In this document: in pieces, positions 8,901 through 15,592 of the stretch
Layout: each line of letters opens with the position of its first letter
Position numbering within the stretch: position 1 is the first letter of the stretch
DNA from: Clostridiaceae bacterium
GTDB taxonomy: Bacteria; Bacillota; Clostridia; Oscillospirales; Acutalibacteraceae
Assembly (NCBI GenBank): GCA_016296885.1
Contig: JAEDHT010000027.1
Span: 1 to 26,693 of the forward strand
Direction of reading: 5' to 3'
DNA: 26,693 nucleotides
Translations under genes and position numbers: made by a program
The notes under the pieces: model-generated
Databases searched by the model: none
Told to the model about the DNA's origin: nothing
Seen by the model: the letters and a program-made list of their open reading frames with translations, nothing else

Positions 8901-9461
8901 TCCCTCATTTACCTGCTTTTGCTGTTCTATACCGTGGTTTTGAATTTCAAGATAGAAATTCCCCCTGCCAAACAAAGAATCATAGTAAATCGCCTTGCTC
9001 TTTGCTTCATCATATTTACCATTAGAGATAAGAGTGGGTATCTTTCCGGCAAGACAGGCAGAGAGACACACCAATCCTTCACAATGCTCTTTCAGAAGCT
9101 CTTCATCAATTCTTGGTTTATAGTAAAATCCTTCTGTCCAAGCTTTAGATACCATATATATCAGGTTTTTATAGCCTTGCTCATTTTTGCATAGGAGTAC
9201 CATGTGGTTGTTTTCTCTGTCAGACACATTTTTATTATGCATAGAACCAGATGCAACATACACCTCACAGCCAATTATTGGCTTGATATTCTCAGCTTTA
9301 GCTGCCTTATAAAAATCGACAGCACCATACATAACGCCGTGATCAGTTATTGCCACGGCGCCTTGGTTGAGTTCCTTAGTTCTTTTTATGATATCTTTAA
9401 TGCGACAGGCACCATCCAACAGGCTATATTCGCTATGGAGGTGCAGATGAACAAATGACAT
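5955..9461 (-). CDS. dnaE: DNA polymerase III alpha subunit, DnaE type
   Basis: Replicative C-family DNA polymerase. The 1168-residue protein has an N-terminal PHP domain (HLHLHSEYSLLDG at 5-17, ITDHG at 38-42) and the polymerase core with GPGRGSGAGS near 355-364. The catalytic aspartates are in PDFDIDF (396-402), close to the E. coli numbering, and the third is probably in KMDFLGLRNL. A helix-hairpin-helix and OB-fold C-terminal region follows. The exonuclease insertion of PolC is absent, so this is DnaE. The start was set at ATG 9461, with GAGGG 6-7 nt upstream; an ORF reading from 9527 adds 22 residues unlike the family and overlaps cysS. In Firmicutes with both polymerases DnaE extends primers beside PolC; whether polC exists here cannot be seen. 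Confidence 0.96.
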   Translation of the reverse strand: MSFVHLHLHSEYSLLDGACRIKDIIKRTKELNQGAVAITDHGVMYGAVDFYKAAKAENIKPIIGCEVYVASGSMHNKNVSDRENNHMVLLCKNEQGYKNLIYMVSKAWTEGFYYKPRIDEELLKEHCEGLVCLSACLAGKIPTLISNGKYDEAKSKAIYYDSLFGRGNFYLEIQNHGIEQQKQVNEGIIKISKETGIPLVATNDCHYISKEDSKVHEILLCIQTNHKITDVDKMEFQTSEFYIKSEEEMRDAFPGLGDEPFENTAKIAEMCNFDFEFGNTKLPRFDVPNGMDHYEFFRNKCYDGLYKYYGESPDKSIIERLEYELGVIKEMGFVDYYLIVQDFVNYAKSKKIPVGPGRGSGAGSIAAYCIGITGIDPIKYDLYFERFLNPERISMPDFDIDFCKERRQEVIDYVVEKYGADHVSQIAAFGTMAARGAIRDVGRVLDIPYGVVDSVAKMVPFELSVTLGKALASSKELRTRYDTDPQIHELIDIAMKIEGMPRHTTTHAAGVVITDKPVHEYVPLSKNDEAVVTQFEKTNIEKLGLLKMDFLGLRNLTLLNKTIELIKKSNPDFSEDDINKSDKAVFDMFSKGLTEGVFQFESPGMKVVLAQMKPQSIEDLVALTSLYRPGPMDSIPTYIKNRHNPDKIVYKHPLLEHILKVTYGCIVYQEQVMQIFRTLAGYSLGRADVVRRAMSKKDKATMEHEKEVFIYGLTDEDGNLLVDGCLRRGVDEKTALSIFNEMESFASYAFNKSHAAAYANISYETAWYKCHYTKEFMSALLTSVLDNTDKLIKYIDECKRLGIKVLPPHVNKSDLGFTVTDDGIRFGLLAIKNLGVGNIRDIISERGLMPYESFYDFCKRMTGKSINIRGLESIIKCGALDEMGATRKQMIFSAKSIMEQLEEERKTNAEGQLNIFDLCNDEDKISAQPTLPNVGEYIKSDLLAMEKEITGMYLTGHPMLQFENYIKSSKLDLIADIKEHDSPSKRYTDGASVRIAAILGVVNIRQTRNGATMAIVQIEDMTANIEMLVFAKTFDVCKNLLIEGNIVNIMATVNVQEDNVKLICNKVSKIDENTFKENTATHNDYSQKNVDYSNIKRLYLRFSSQNCKEKNEAGLVLSVFEGGKIPVSYYYEDIKQYEHLPKQNAVDLNNIMVDELKRRIGNDNVVLK

Positions 9462-9480
9462 ATAAAACCCTCTTTTTTTA

Positions 9481-10878
9481 TCAAATCTGATGCCACTTAA
9501 CACCCATAGGAGTATCCTCAAGGACAATGTTCATTTCTTTTAGCTTGTCTCTTATCATATCAGCTGTTGCAAAGTCCTTGTTCTTTCTGGCTTGTGTGCG
9601 CTGTTCTATCAGCTTTTCCACTTCTTCTGCCAGACTTTGTTTTTTCTCTATTACCACAATACCAAGCACATCGCATAGCTCGTCAAAAAGATCTGCACAT
9701 CCTTGTGCAAATTCCTTTGATGATGTGTCATTCACAGAAGTGTTGATATCTCTTGCTATATCAAAAATCACAGAAATAGCATTTGCTGTGTTGAGGTCAT
9801 CGTCCATAGCCTCTTTGAATTTTTCCCTGTAGCTGTCCATTTCATTAATACGAGTCTTTTCATCATCTGTAGGTTCTGCTGTTGCATTGTCTATAACAAA
9901 TTGCAGGTTGCTTCTGCAGTTGCGAAGTCTCTCAAGTGCGGATTTGCACTGTTCCATAATATCGGTGCTATAGTTGATAGGGCTACGATAATGAGATGCC
10001 AGCATAAGGTATCTGATAGTATCATAACCATAAGTCTCTGCGACATCACGCACAGTAAAGAAGTTATTGAGTGATTTAGACATCTTTCTATTATCAACAT
10101 TTATATATCCATTATGCATCCAGTAATTTGCAAAATCGACACCGTTGCAACATTCACTTTGTGCTATTTCGTTCTCATGGTGAGGGAATATAAGGTCTTG
10201 ACCACCACAATGAATATCGATTGTAGAACCAAGATATTTTCTTGCCATTGCCGAACATTCTATATGCCATCCAGGTCTTCCCATGCTCCATGGAGATTCC
10301 CACATTGGTTCGCCTGGTTTTGCGGCTTTCCACACAGCAAAATCCATCGGATTTTCCTTTAGCTCGCCCACAGATATTCTGGCTCCTGCCTCCAGCTCCT
10401 CAAGAGGCTGATGAGACAGCTTGCCATAATTATCGAATTTAAGCGTTCTGAAGTATACGTCGCCATTCTCAGCTCTATAAGCATAGCCCTTAGCCTCAAG
10501 ATCAGATATAATGCTTATTATTTCCTCCATATTCTCGGTGGCTCTTGGATGCACAGTTGCTTCACGAATGTTTAGTCCCTCTGCGTCTTTTTTATATTCT
10601 GCGATATACCTTTCTGCTATAGTGAGATAGTCTGTGCCTTCTTCGTTTGCCTTTTTAATTATTTTATCGTCAATATCAGTGAAGTTCTGCACAAATTTTA
10701 CATCATAGCCGATATATTCTAAATAACGTCTTAAAACATCAAAAACACACGCCGGTCTGGAATTGCCGATGTGAATATAGTTGTAAACAGTAGGTCCACA
10801 GGCGTATATTCTTACCACGCCCGGTTCTATTGTTTTTAGTTCTTCTTTTTTTCTTGTTAGTGTGTTATAAATTTTCAT
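9481..10878 (-). CDS. cysS: Cysteinyl-tRNA synthetase
   Basis: Class I aminoacyl-tRNA synthetase that charges tRNA-Cys. The 465-residue protein has the HIGH-equivalent HIGN (36-39) and KMSKS (265-269). The zinc ligands are C27 (YACGPTVYN), C208 (HIECSA), H233 and E237 (FPHHENE). The C-terminal DALR region with an anticodon-binding tail is present (KNKDFATADMIRDKL). ATG 10878 is preceded by AAGGAA. It follows cysE by 39 nt, the common Firmicute cysE-cysS pairing that ties cysteine synthesis to its charging. dnaE begins 19 nt after its stop. Confidence 0.97.
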   Translation of the reverse strand: MKIYNTLTRKKEELKTIEPGVVRIYACGPTVYNYIHIGNSRPACVFDVLRRYLEYIGYDVKFVQNFTDIDDKIIKKANEEGTDYLTIAERYIAEYKKDAEGLNIREATVHPRATENMEEIISIISDLEAKGYAYRAENGDVYFRTLKFDNYGKLSHQPLEELEAGARISVGELKENPMDFAVWKAAKPGEPMWESPWSMGRPGWHIECSAMARKYLGSTIDIHCGGQDLIFPHHENEIAQSECCNGVDFANYWMHNGYINVDNRKMSKSLNNFFTVRDVAETYGYDTIRYLMLASHYRSPINYSTDIMEQCKSALERLRNCRSNLQFVIDNATAEPTDDEKTRINEMDSYREKFKEAMDDDLNTANAISVIFDIARDINTSVNDTSSKEFAQGCADLFDELCDVLGIVVIEKKQSLAEEVEKLIEQRTQARKNKDFATADMIRDKLKEMNIVLEDTPMGVKWHQI

Positions 10879-10904
10879 TTTGCAATCATTCCTTGCCTAA
10901 TAAA

Positions 10905-10926
10905 TATTAAAAAAGCATTAATGCTT
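10905..10926 (-). terminator. Weak hairpin with T-run between cysE and cysS
   Basis: The palindrome AAGCATTAATGCTT (10913-10926) overlaps the cysE stop codon and is followed on the minus strand by a run of six T's. The stem is only about five A/T-rich pairs, so it would be a leaky attenuator at best, lowering cysS and downstream expression relative to cysE. Confidence 0.3.
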
Positions 10927-11562
10927 ATCATGAGCGTGCAATCGAGCAACCTTGTTGCTTAACTCGTTAATTTTTTGATCAATCATTGCTATGCGCTGTG
11001 CCACAGGGTCTCCCACGTGAATTTGATCCAGACTTGAAGGCTTGATGCCGTTTATTCTTACGACTTTAGCAGGCACGCCCACAGCGGTTGCATTATCCGG
11101 CACCTCTTCAAGCACCACAGCACCGGCCGCAATTCGTGCATTATTTCCTACCTTTATAGGCCCCAGTACCTTAGCGCCGGCGCCTATCAGTACATTGTTG
11201 CCAATTGTAGGATGGCGCTTTCCTTGATCCTTTCCGGTACCACCCAGCGTAACGTTTTGATATATGGTGCAATAATCACCAATTTCGGTTGTTTCACCTA
11301 TCACGACACCCATACCATGGTCAATAAAAAGAGCTTTTCCTATTTTTGCACCCGGATGTATTTCAATACCGGTTTTATGTTTAGTTCTCTGCGAGATAAA
11401 CCTTGCTATAAACGGCATACCGTGCACAAAGAACCAATGTGATTTTCTATAGGAACGAACTGCCTTATAGCCTGAATATAGGAAAAAAATCTCAGCCTTA
11501 CTTTTGGCGGCAGGATCACGCTCCATCAATGAGGTGAGCTCGTCTCTTAATTTTCTAAACAT
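10918..11562 (-). CDS. cysE: Serine O-acetyltransferase
   Basis: Transfers acetyl from acetyl-CoA to serine, the first step of cysteine synthesis. The 214-residue protein has a helical N-terminus, then left-handed beta-helix hexapeptide repeats from about residue 65 to 175. The conserved block HPGAKIGKALFIDHGMG carries H69, D81 and H82, followed by VVIGETTEIGD and NVTLGGTG. Its length matches the shorter Gram-positive (EpsC-like) form. ATG 11562 has a good ribosome site (AAGGTGAT). The 55-nt gap to pgsA is one of the two largest in the train, but it is too short for a T-box leader, so the usual Cys T-box control is absent. Confidence 0.96.
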   Translation of the reverse strand: MFRKLRDELTSLMERDPAAKSKAEIFFLYSGYKAVRSYRKSHWFFVHGMPFIARFISQRTKHKTGIEIHPGAKIGKALFIDHGMGVVIGETTEIGDYCTIYQNVTLGGTGKDQGKRHPTIGNNVLIGAGAKVLGPIKVGNNARIAAGAVVLEEVPDNATAVGVPAKVVRINGIKPSSLDQIHVGDPVAQRIAMIDQKINELSNKVARLHAHDKH

Positions 11563-11617
11563 ATAGTGTATATCACCTTGGATTATCTATTTTGAAATAA
11601 TTAACAAGTAAATTACA

Positions 11618-12208
11618 TTATTTAGTTTCTATAAAATGTATATTGTCTTTTATATAAATAATTCCTGAAATTATTGTGAGTACGGCAGAAATCCAGATTA
11701 GAGAATTATCGAGAGCATATATAGTCGCATTTAGACTATCGTTCACGGTGATTGGTAGAATCCCCATATCGCATAGCTCAAGAAAATATTGTGCTAAGAA
11801 AACAAATATAATTGCAACCATCTGGCTTACTGTTTTTGCTTTGCCCCACATATTAGCAGCGATAACCTTGCCATTGCCAACTGCTATTAATCTAATAGAT
11901 GTTACTGCGAATTCACGGAATAATATCAGTATAACAGGTATACAGCTCATCAGCTTGAGATCAATAAAACAGCAAAAGGCTGAAACAACAAGTATTTTAT
12001 CTGCAAGTGGATCAGCAAATTTTCCGAAGTCTGTGATTAAATTGTGTTTTCTGGCAATTTTACCATCCAGCATATCTGTGAAGGATGCTATTCCAAAGAT
12101 CAGACCCGATATCAAATAGTGATGGGGGAGACCCTGCCACAGTAGCGCTGCTACCATAAATGGAACTAATATAATTCTTAAAATAGTCAACTTATTCGGT
12201 AAATTCAT
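11618..12208 (-). CDS. pgsA: CDP-diacylglycerol--glycerol-3-phosphate 3-phosphatidyltransferase
   Basis: Integral membrane enzyme that makes phosphatidylglycerol phosphate, committing to phosphatidylglycerol. The CDP-alcohol phosphotransferase signature is complete: D45, D48, G49, A52, R53, G62, D66 and D70 within DMLDGKIAR and FGKFADPLAD. Several hydrophobic membrane segments surround it. The start was set at ATG 12208 (MNLPNKLTILRI), with GGGAGA 6 nt upstream, giving 196 residues. A longer reading from 12256 would overlap rimO and adds non-family sequence. In many Firmicutes rimO, pgsA and recA are neighbours, as they are here, but in a different order. Confidence 0.95.
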   Translation of the reverse strand: MNLPNKLTILRIILVPFMVAALLWQGLPHHYLISGLIFGIASFTDMLDGKIARKHNLITDFGKFADPLADKILVVSAFCCFIDLKLMSCIPVILILFREFAVTSIRLIAVGNGKVIAANMWGKAKTVSQMVAIIFVFLAQYFLELCDMGILPITVNDSLNATIYALDNSLIWISAVLTIISGIIYIKDNIHFIETK

Positions 12209-12230
12209 TATCGTTCTCCCGCTTCCTATC

Positions 12231-13553
12231 TCAGAGCTGTTCTCCCACGGGATCACAGCCTATGTATTCTTTAATTTTTACAGTTATGTAGTCACCCGGC
12301 TTAGGATTTTTATCTGAGAAGAAAAATATATTTCCGTCTACATCAGGTGAGTCTGCCTTAGTTCTGCCTATATAACATTCTGCAATTTCGTCATAGCCTT
12401 CACACAGCACTTCAACATCTCTGTTTAGCAATGTGTCGTTATATCGTTCCATGATAATCTGTTGCTGTTGCATGATGATGTCACAGCGGCTACGCTTTGT
12501 TTCTTCATCCAGCTGACCATCCATATCATAAGCCGGAGTGTCTTCCTCACGTGAATAAGCAAAGCATCCTAATCGCTCAAACTTAGCTTCATTCACAAAA
12601 TCGCATAGCTCTTCAAAAGCTTCTTCGCTTTCTCCGGGGAAACCGGCAATAAGTGTAGTTCTAAGTACCACACCCGGAACTTTTTTACGAATCTTTGAAA
12701 TGAGTGCGGATAGAGATTCTTTGTCACCGTTTCTGTTCATAGATCTAAGTACATCTTTGTTGCAGTGTTGTAGTGGAAGATCAATATATTTCAGCACCTT
12801 TTCTTCACTTGCTATCACATCCAAAAGCTCGTCTGTAATTCTGTCAGGATAGCAATACAGCAGGCGTATCCATCTGATTCCATCTATTTTGCACAGCTCT
12901 TTTAGTAGGATAGCAAGAGAAGTTCCGTCCTTAAAGTCAGCACCGTATTTTGTGGTGTCTTGAGCTATTACCATAAGCTCTGTTACGCCGTTTTTTGCAA
13001 GTGTGCGTGCTTCCTCCAGTATATCGTTCATAGGCTTGCTTCTAAATGGACCTCTGATTAACGGGATAGCACAATATGCACACTTGTTGTCGCAACCCTC
13101 GGCGATTTTGAGATATGCATAGTAATGAGGAGTGCTTTGCACTCTGCCACCACATAGCGGTAGCTTTGTTTTCTCGTCATATAGCGATGTACGTTTCTTT
13201 TTAAGCACTTGCTCTACGACACTATCAATTTTTGCGTTGGCGCCGATACCCACCACGGCATCCACTTCATACATTTCTTTGAGTATCTCGTCACGATATC
13301 TTTCTGCAAGACATCCTGTGACGATTATACCCTTTATTTTTCCCTCTTTTTTTAGGTTGCCCAGCTCGATTATTTCATCTATGCTTTCTTTTTTTGCATC
13401 CTCGATAAATCCGCAAGTGTTTACAATCACAATATCAGCGCTTTCCGGCTCTGATACGATCTGATGTCCTGCTTCTTTTAGGGTGTGCAGGAGCATTTCG
13501 GCATCTACTCTGTTTTTGGCACATCCCAGACTTATCATACCTATTTTAGTCAT
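12231..13553 (-). CDS. rimO: Ribosomal protein uS12 methylthiotransferase RimO
   Basis: Radical SAM methylthiotransferase that adds a methylthio group to a conserved Asp of ribosomal protein S12. The 440-residue protein has the three-domain layout of the MiaB/RimO family. The N-terminal domain carries C11 (SLGCAKNR), C47 (NTCGF) and C81 (TGCLAERY). The radical SAM core has C154, C158 and C161 (CDNKCAYC). A C-terminal TRAM domain follows. The SLGCAKNRVD opening is typical of RimO rather than MiaB. ATG 13553 has GAGG about 8 nt upstream and overlaps the recX stop by 8 nt; a start at 13595 would add 14 residues deeper inside recX. Confidence 0.95.
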   Translation of the reverse strand: MTKIGMISLGCAKNRVDAEMLLHTLKEAGHQIVSEPESADIVIVNTCGFIEDAKKESIDEIIELGNLKKEGKIKGIIVTGCLAERYRDEILKEMYEVDAVVGIGANAKIDSVVEQVLKKKRTSLYDEKTKLPLCGGRVQSTPHYYAYLKIAEGCDNKCAYCAIPLIRGPFRSKPMNDILEEARTLAKNGVTELMVIAQDTTKYGADFKDGTSLAILLKELCKIDGIRWIRLLYCYPDRITDELLDVIASEEKVLKYIDLPLQHCNKDVLRSMNRNGDKESLSALISKIRKKVPGVVLRTTLIAGFPGESEEAFEELCDFVNEAKFERLGCFAYSREEDTPAYDMDGQLDEETKRSRCDIIMQQQQIIMERYNDTLLNRDVEVLCEGYDEIAECYIGRTKADSPDVDGNIFFFSDKNPKPGDYITVKIKEYIGCDPVGEQL

Positions 13554-14187
13554 ATATATCATCCTCACAATCGGGATATTCATTTTCTTCATCAAAAGCG
13601 TCGATCGCTGAACGAATCACGCTCCATTTGTAGCCGATTCTTTGCAATGCGGCTATAGTTCTCTTCCTGCCTTTTTCATCAAACATACTTCTGAAGTATT
13701 TTGTGTTTAAAAGCTGTGATATCTGCTCGCTTTCGTCAGGCTCTAACTCATCAATAATATCTTCTATGAGATATTTGTCTATCCCTTTTTGGGTAAGCTT
13801 GTATCTCACATTAGAAACAGACAGCTTTTTTATCTCGAAAAGATCCTTAGCATAGCGCATGGCAAAACGCTCATCATCCAGCAGGTGAATTTCTTCAAGA
13901 CGATCGAGGCACTTTTGCACAGAATCCTCAGAATAATCCTTCAAAAGCTTGTCTTCCAGCTCTTTTCGGCTATAATCTCTGAAAGAAATTAGCCACATTG
14001 CTTTTTCTTTGGCACGCCTAAAATCCGATTCATTAAGCAGTGAATGAATCTCTTCATCATTCAAAGCTGTGCCAACATTCAGATTATGTTCTTCGGTGAC
14101 AGCTCTATCTAGATTAAAGGCAAATTCACCATCAATATAGATAGCACATAGGTGTTTTTTTCGTGGTTCAACAGCAGTTATAACCAT
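13546..14187 (-). CDS. recX: Recombination regulatory protein RecX
   Basis: Modulator that binds RecA filaments and restrains or tunes their activity. The 213-residue protein has the three-helix repeat character of the family, with motifs FRDYSRKELEDKL, LDDERFAMRYAKD and KGIDKYLIEDII. ATG 14187 shares one base with the recA stop (TAATG), so it is very probably translated by coupling to recA, as expected for a RecA partner. It overlaps rimO downstream by 8 nt. Confidence 0.93.
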   Translation of the reverse strand: MVITAVEPRKKHLCAIYIDGEFAFNLDRAVTEEHNLNVGTALNDEEIHSLLNESDFRRAKEKAMWLISFRDYSRKELEDKLLKDYSEDSVQKCLDRLEEIHLLDDERFAMRYAKDLFEIKKLSVSNVRYKLTQKGIDKYLIEDIIDELEPDESEQISQLLNTKYFRSMFDEKGRKRTIAALQRIGYKWSVIRSAIDAFDEENEYPDCEDDIYD

Positions 14188-15347
14188 TACTCATCATCCA
14201 CGAGTATATCTATGTTTGCTCTTCTTGGTTCTGCGGGTACTGGATTATCAACTGACGTATCGGCGTCATCATTTTGATTGTCTGACTTTGCTGATTTGCC
14301 TTTCGATCCCTTTTTACCCTTTAATACTATACTTGAGAGCTTATCTATATTAGCCATAACTTGGGCTTCTATCTTTTCTGCAAGTTCTGCGTCGTTTGTG
14401 AGTAAGTCTTTCACGTTCTCTTTACCCTGACCAAGTCGCTGACTCTCATATGAGAACCATGATCCGCTCTTCTCGACGATATCAAGCTCGATAGCTATAT
14501 CAAGCAGTTCACCCATTCTTGATATACCCTTTCCATACATGATATCAAATTCTGCCTCTTTAAATGGTGGTGCCATCTTATTTTTAACAACCTTTGCTCT
14601 TGTATGAGCTCCTACAGGGATAGAGCCATTTTTTATTACTTCCACTTTGCGAACATCTATTCTTACAGATGAATAGAACTTAAGGGCTCTACCGCCGGGA
14701 GTAACTTCTGGGTTACCAAACATAACTCCAACCTTTTCTCTAAGCTGATTTATAAATATAGCAGCACAGTTTGACTTAGAGAGTGCGCCTGTGAGCTTTC
14801 TGAGTGCTTGTGACATAAGTCTAGCCTGCAAGCCTACGTGTGCACTACCCATATCACCCTCAATTTCTGCCTTTGGCACGAGAGCTGCCACAGAGTCTAT
14901 TACAATGATATCTACACTGCCTGAACGAATCAGCATTTCTGCTATTTCGAGCGCATCTTCGCCGGTGTCTGGTTGTGAAACTATAAGTGAATCAACATCT
15001 ACACCAAGATTATTGGCATACACAGGATCAAGAGCGTGCTCAACGTCAATAAAAGCAGCAGTACCACCCTTTTTTTGAGCTTCTGCTATGCAGTGAAGAG
15101 AAAGTGTGGTTTTACCGGAAGATTCAGGTCCATAAATCTCGATGATTCTTCCTCTTGGCAAGCCACCTATTCCCAGCGCAACATCAAGTGTGAGAGAGCC
15201 TGTAGGAATAGAATCTACTTTCATAGCTTCATTTTGTCCAAGACGCATTACAGCTCCTTTGCCATATCTTTTTTCTATTTGTGCAATAGCTGTTTCAAGA
15301 GCTTTTTCTCTTGTGTTTTCAACTACTTCCTTTTCTTTACCCGCCAT
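14187..15347 (-). CDS. recA: Recombinase RecA
   Basis: ATP-dependent strand-exchange protein for homologous recombination and the SOS response. The 386-residue protein shows Walker A GPESSGKT (73-80), the VIDSVAALVPKAEIEGD block, NQLREKVGVMFGNPEVTPGG and a lysine- and acid-rich C-terminal tail. ATG 15347 has AAAGGATG 8 nt upstream. It is the first gene of the 12-gene minus-strand train. No convincing LexA box (GAAC-N4-GTTC) was found upstream, so SOS control is not evident from the sequence. Confidence 0.98.
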   Translation of the reverse strand: MAGKEKEVVENTREKALETAIAQIEKRYGKGAVMRLGQNEAMKVDSIPTGSLTLDVALGIGGLPRGRIIEIYGPESSGKTTLSLHCIAEAQKKGGTAAFIDVEHALDPVYANNLGVDVDSLIVSQPDTGEDALEIAEMLIRSGSVDIIVIDSVAALVPKAEIEGDMGSAHVGLQARLMSQALRKLTGALSKSNCAAIFINQLREKVGVMFGNPEVTPGGRALKFYSSVRIDVRKVEVIKNGSIPVGAHTRAKVVKNKMAPPFKEAEFDIMYGKGISRMGELLDIAIELDIVEKSGSWFSYESQRLGQGKENVKDLLTNDAELAEKIEAQVMANIDKLSSIVLKGKKGSKGKSAKSDNQNDDADTSVDNPVPAEPRRANIDILVDDE

Positions 15348-15392
15348 TGATATTTCATCCTTTCAAATTGTATTAAACAAATATACTTATAT

Positions 15393-15421
15393 ATATTAAC
15401 ATACAAGTAAGATAATTGCAA
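15393..15421 (-). promoter_or_regulatory. Candidate promoter for recA and the minus-strand train
   Basis: On the minus strand TTGCAA (15421-15416), a 17-bp spacer and TAATAT (15398-15393) each match the consensus at four of six positions. This would start transcription near 15386, about 38 nt before the recA ATG. The region is AT-rich and other overlapping pairs are possible. Confidence 0.3.
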
Positions 15422-15456
15422 GCAAACGCTAATATTATCCCTTGTCATTCTGCACG

Positions 15457-15510
15457 ATTAAATTCACTTGACGTAATAAAAGAAATTTGTTGAAAAATAA
15501 CGAATTTAAT
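15457..15510. repeat. 9-bp perfect inverted repeat in the recA/recJ control region
   Basis: ATTAAATTC (15457-15465) and its exact reverse complement GAATTTAAT (15502-15510) flank 36 bp containing the recJ -35 box; the right arm lies in the spacer just before the -10. It may be a regulator site, but it is AT-rich and could be chance. Confidence 0.35.
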
Positions 15511-15518
15511 GATATACT
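15490..15518 (+). promoter_or_regulatory. Sigma-A-type promoter for recJ and the plus-strand train
   Basis: TTGAAA (15490-15495), a 17-bp spacer and TATACT (15513-15518) preceded by TGA (extended -10). Transcription would start near 15525, leaving a leader of about 68 nt before ATG 15593. A TTGACG at 15468-15473 has no -10 partner at the correct distance. Confidence 0.65.
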
Positions 15519-15592
15519 GTCAAAGAATAATATTTTAGATTGGTGTGAAGATTTTGCATTTTCTATTGTAATTCTTCATCGTGTGTTTTGTT

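Noticed and set aside
11563..11617. Possible Cys T-box leader before cysE-cysS
   Set aside because: Only 55 nt separate pgsA and cysE, and no T-box sequence or terminator/antiterminator pair is present.
15348..15480. LexA (SOS) box upstream of recA
   Set aside because: No GAAC-N4-GTTC-like sequence was found on either strand. The nearest candidate around 15397-15408 matches only one half.
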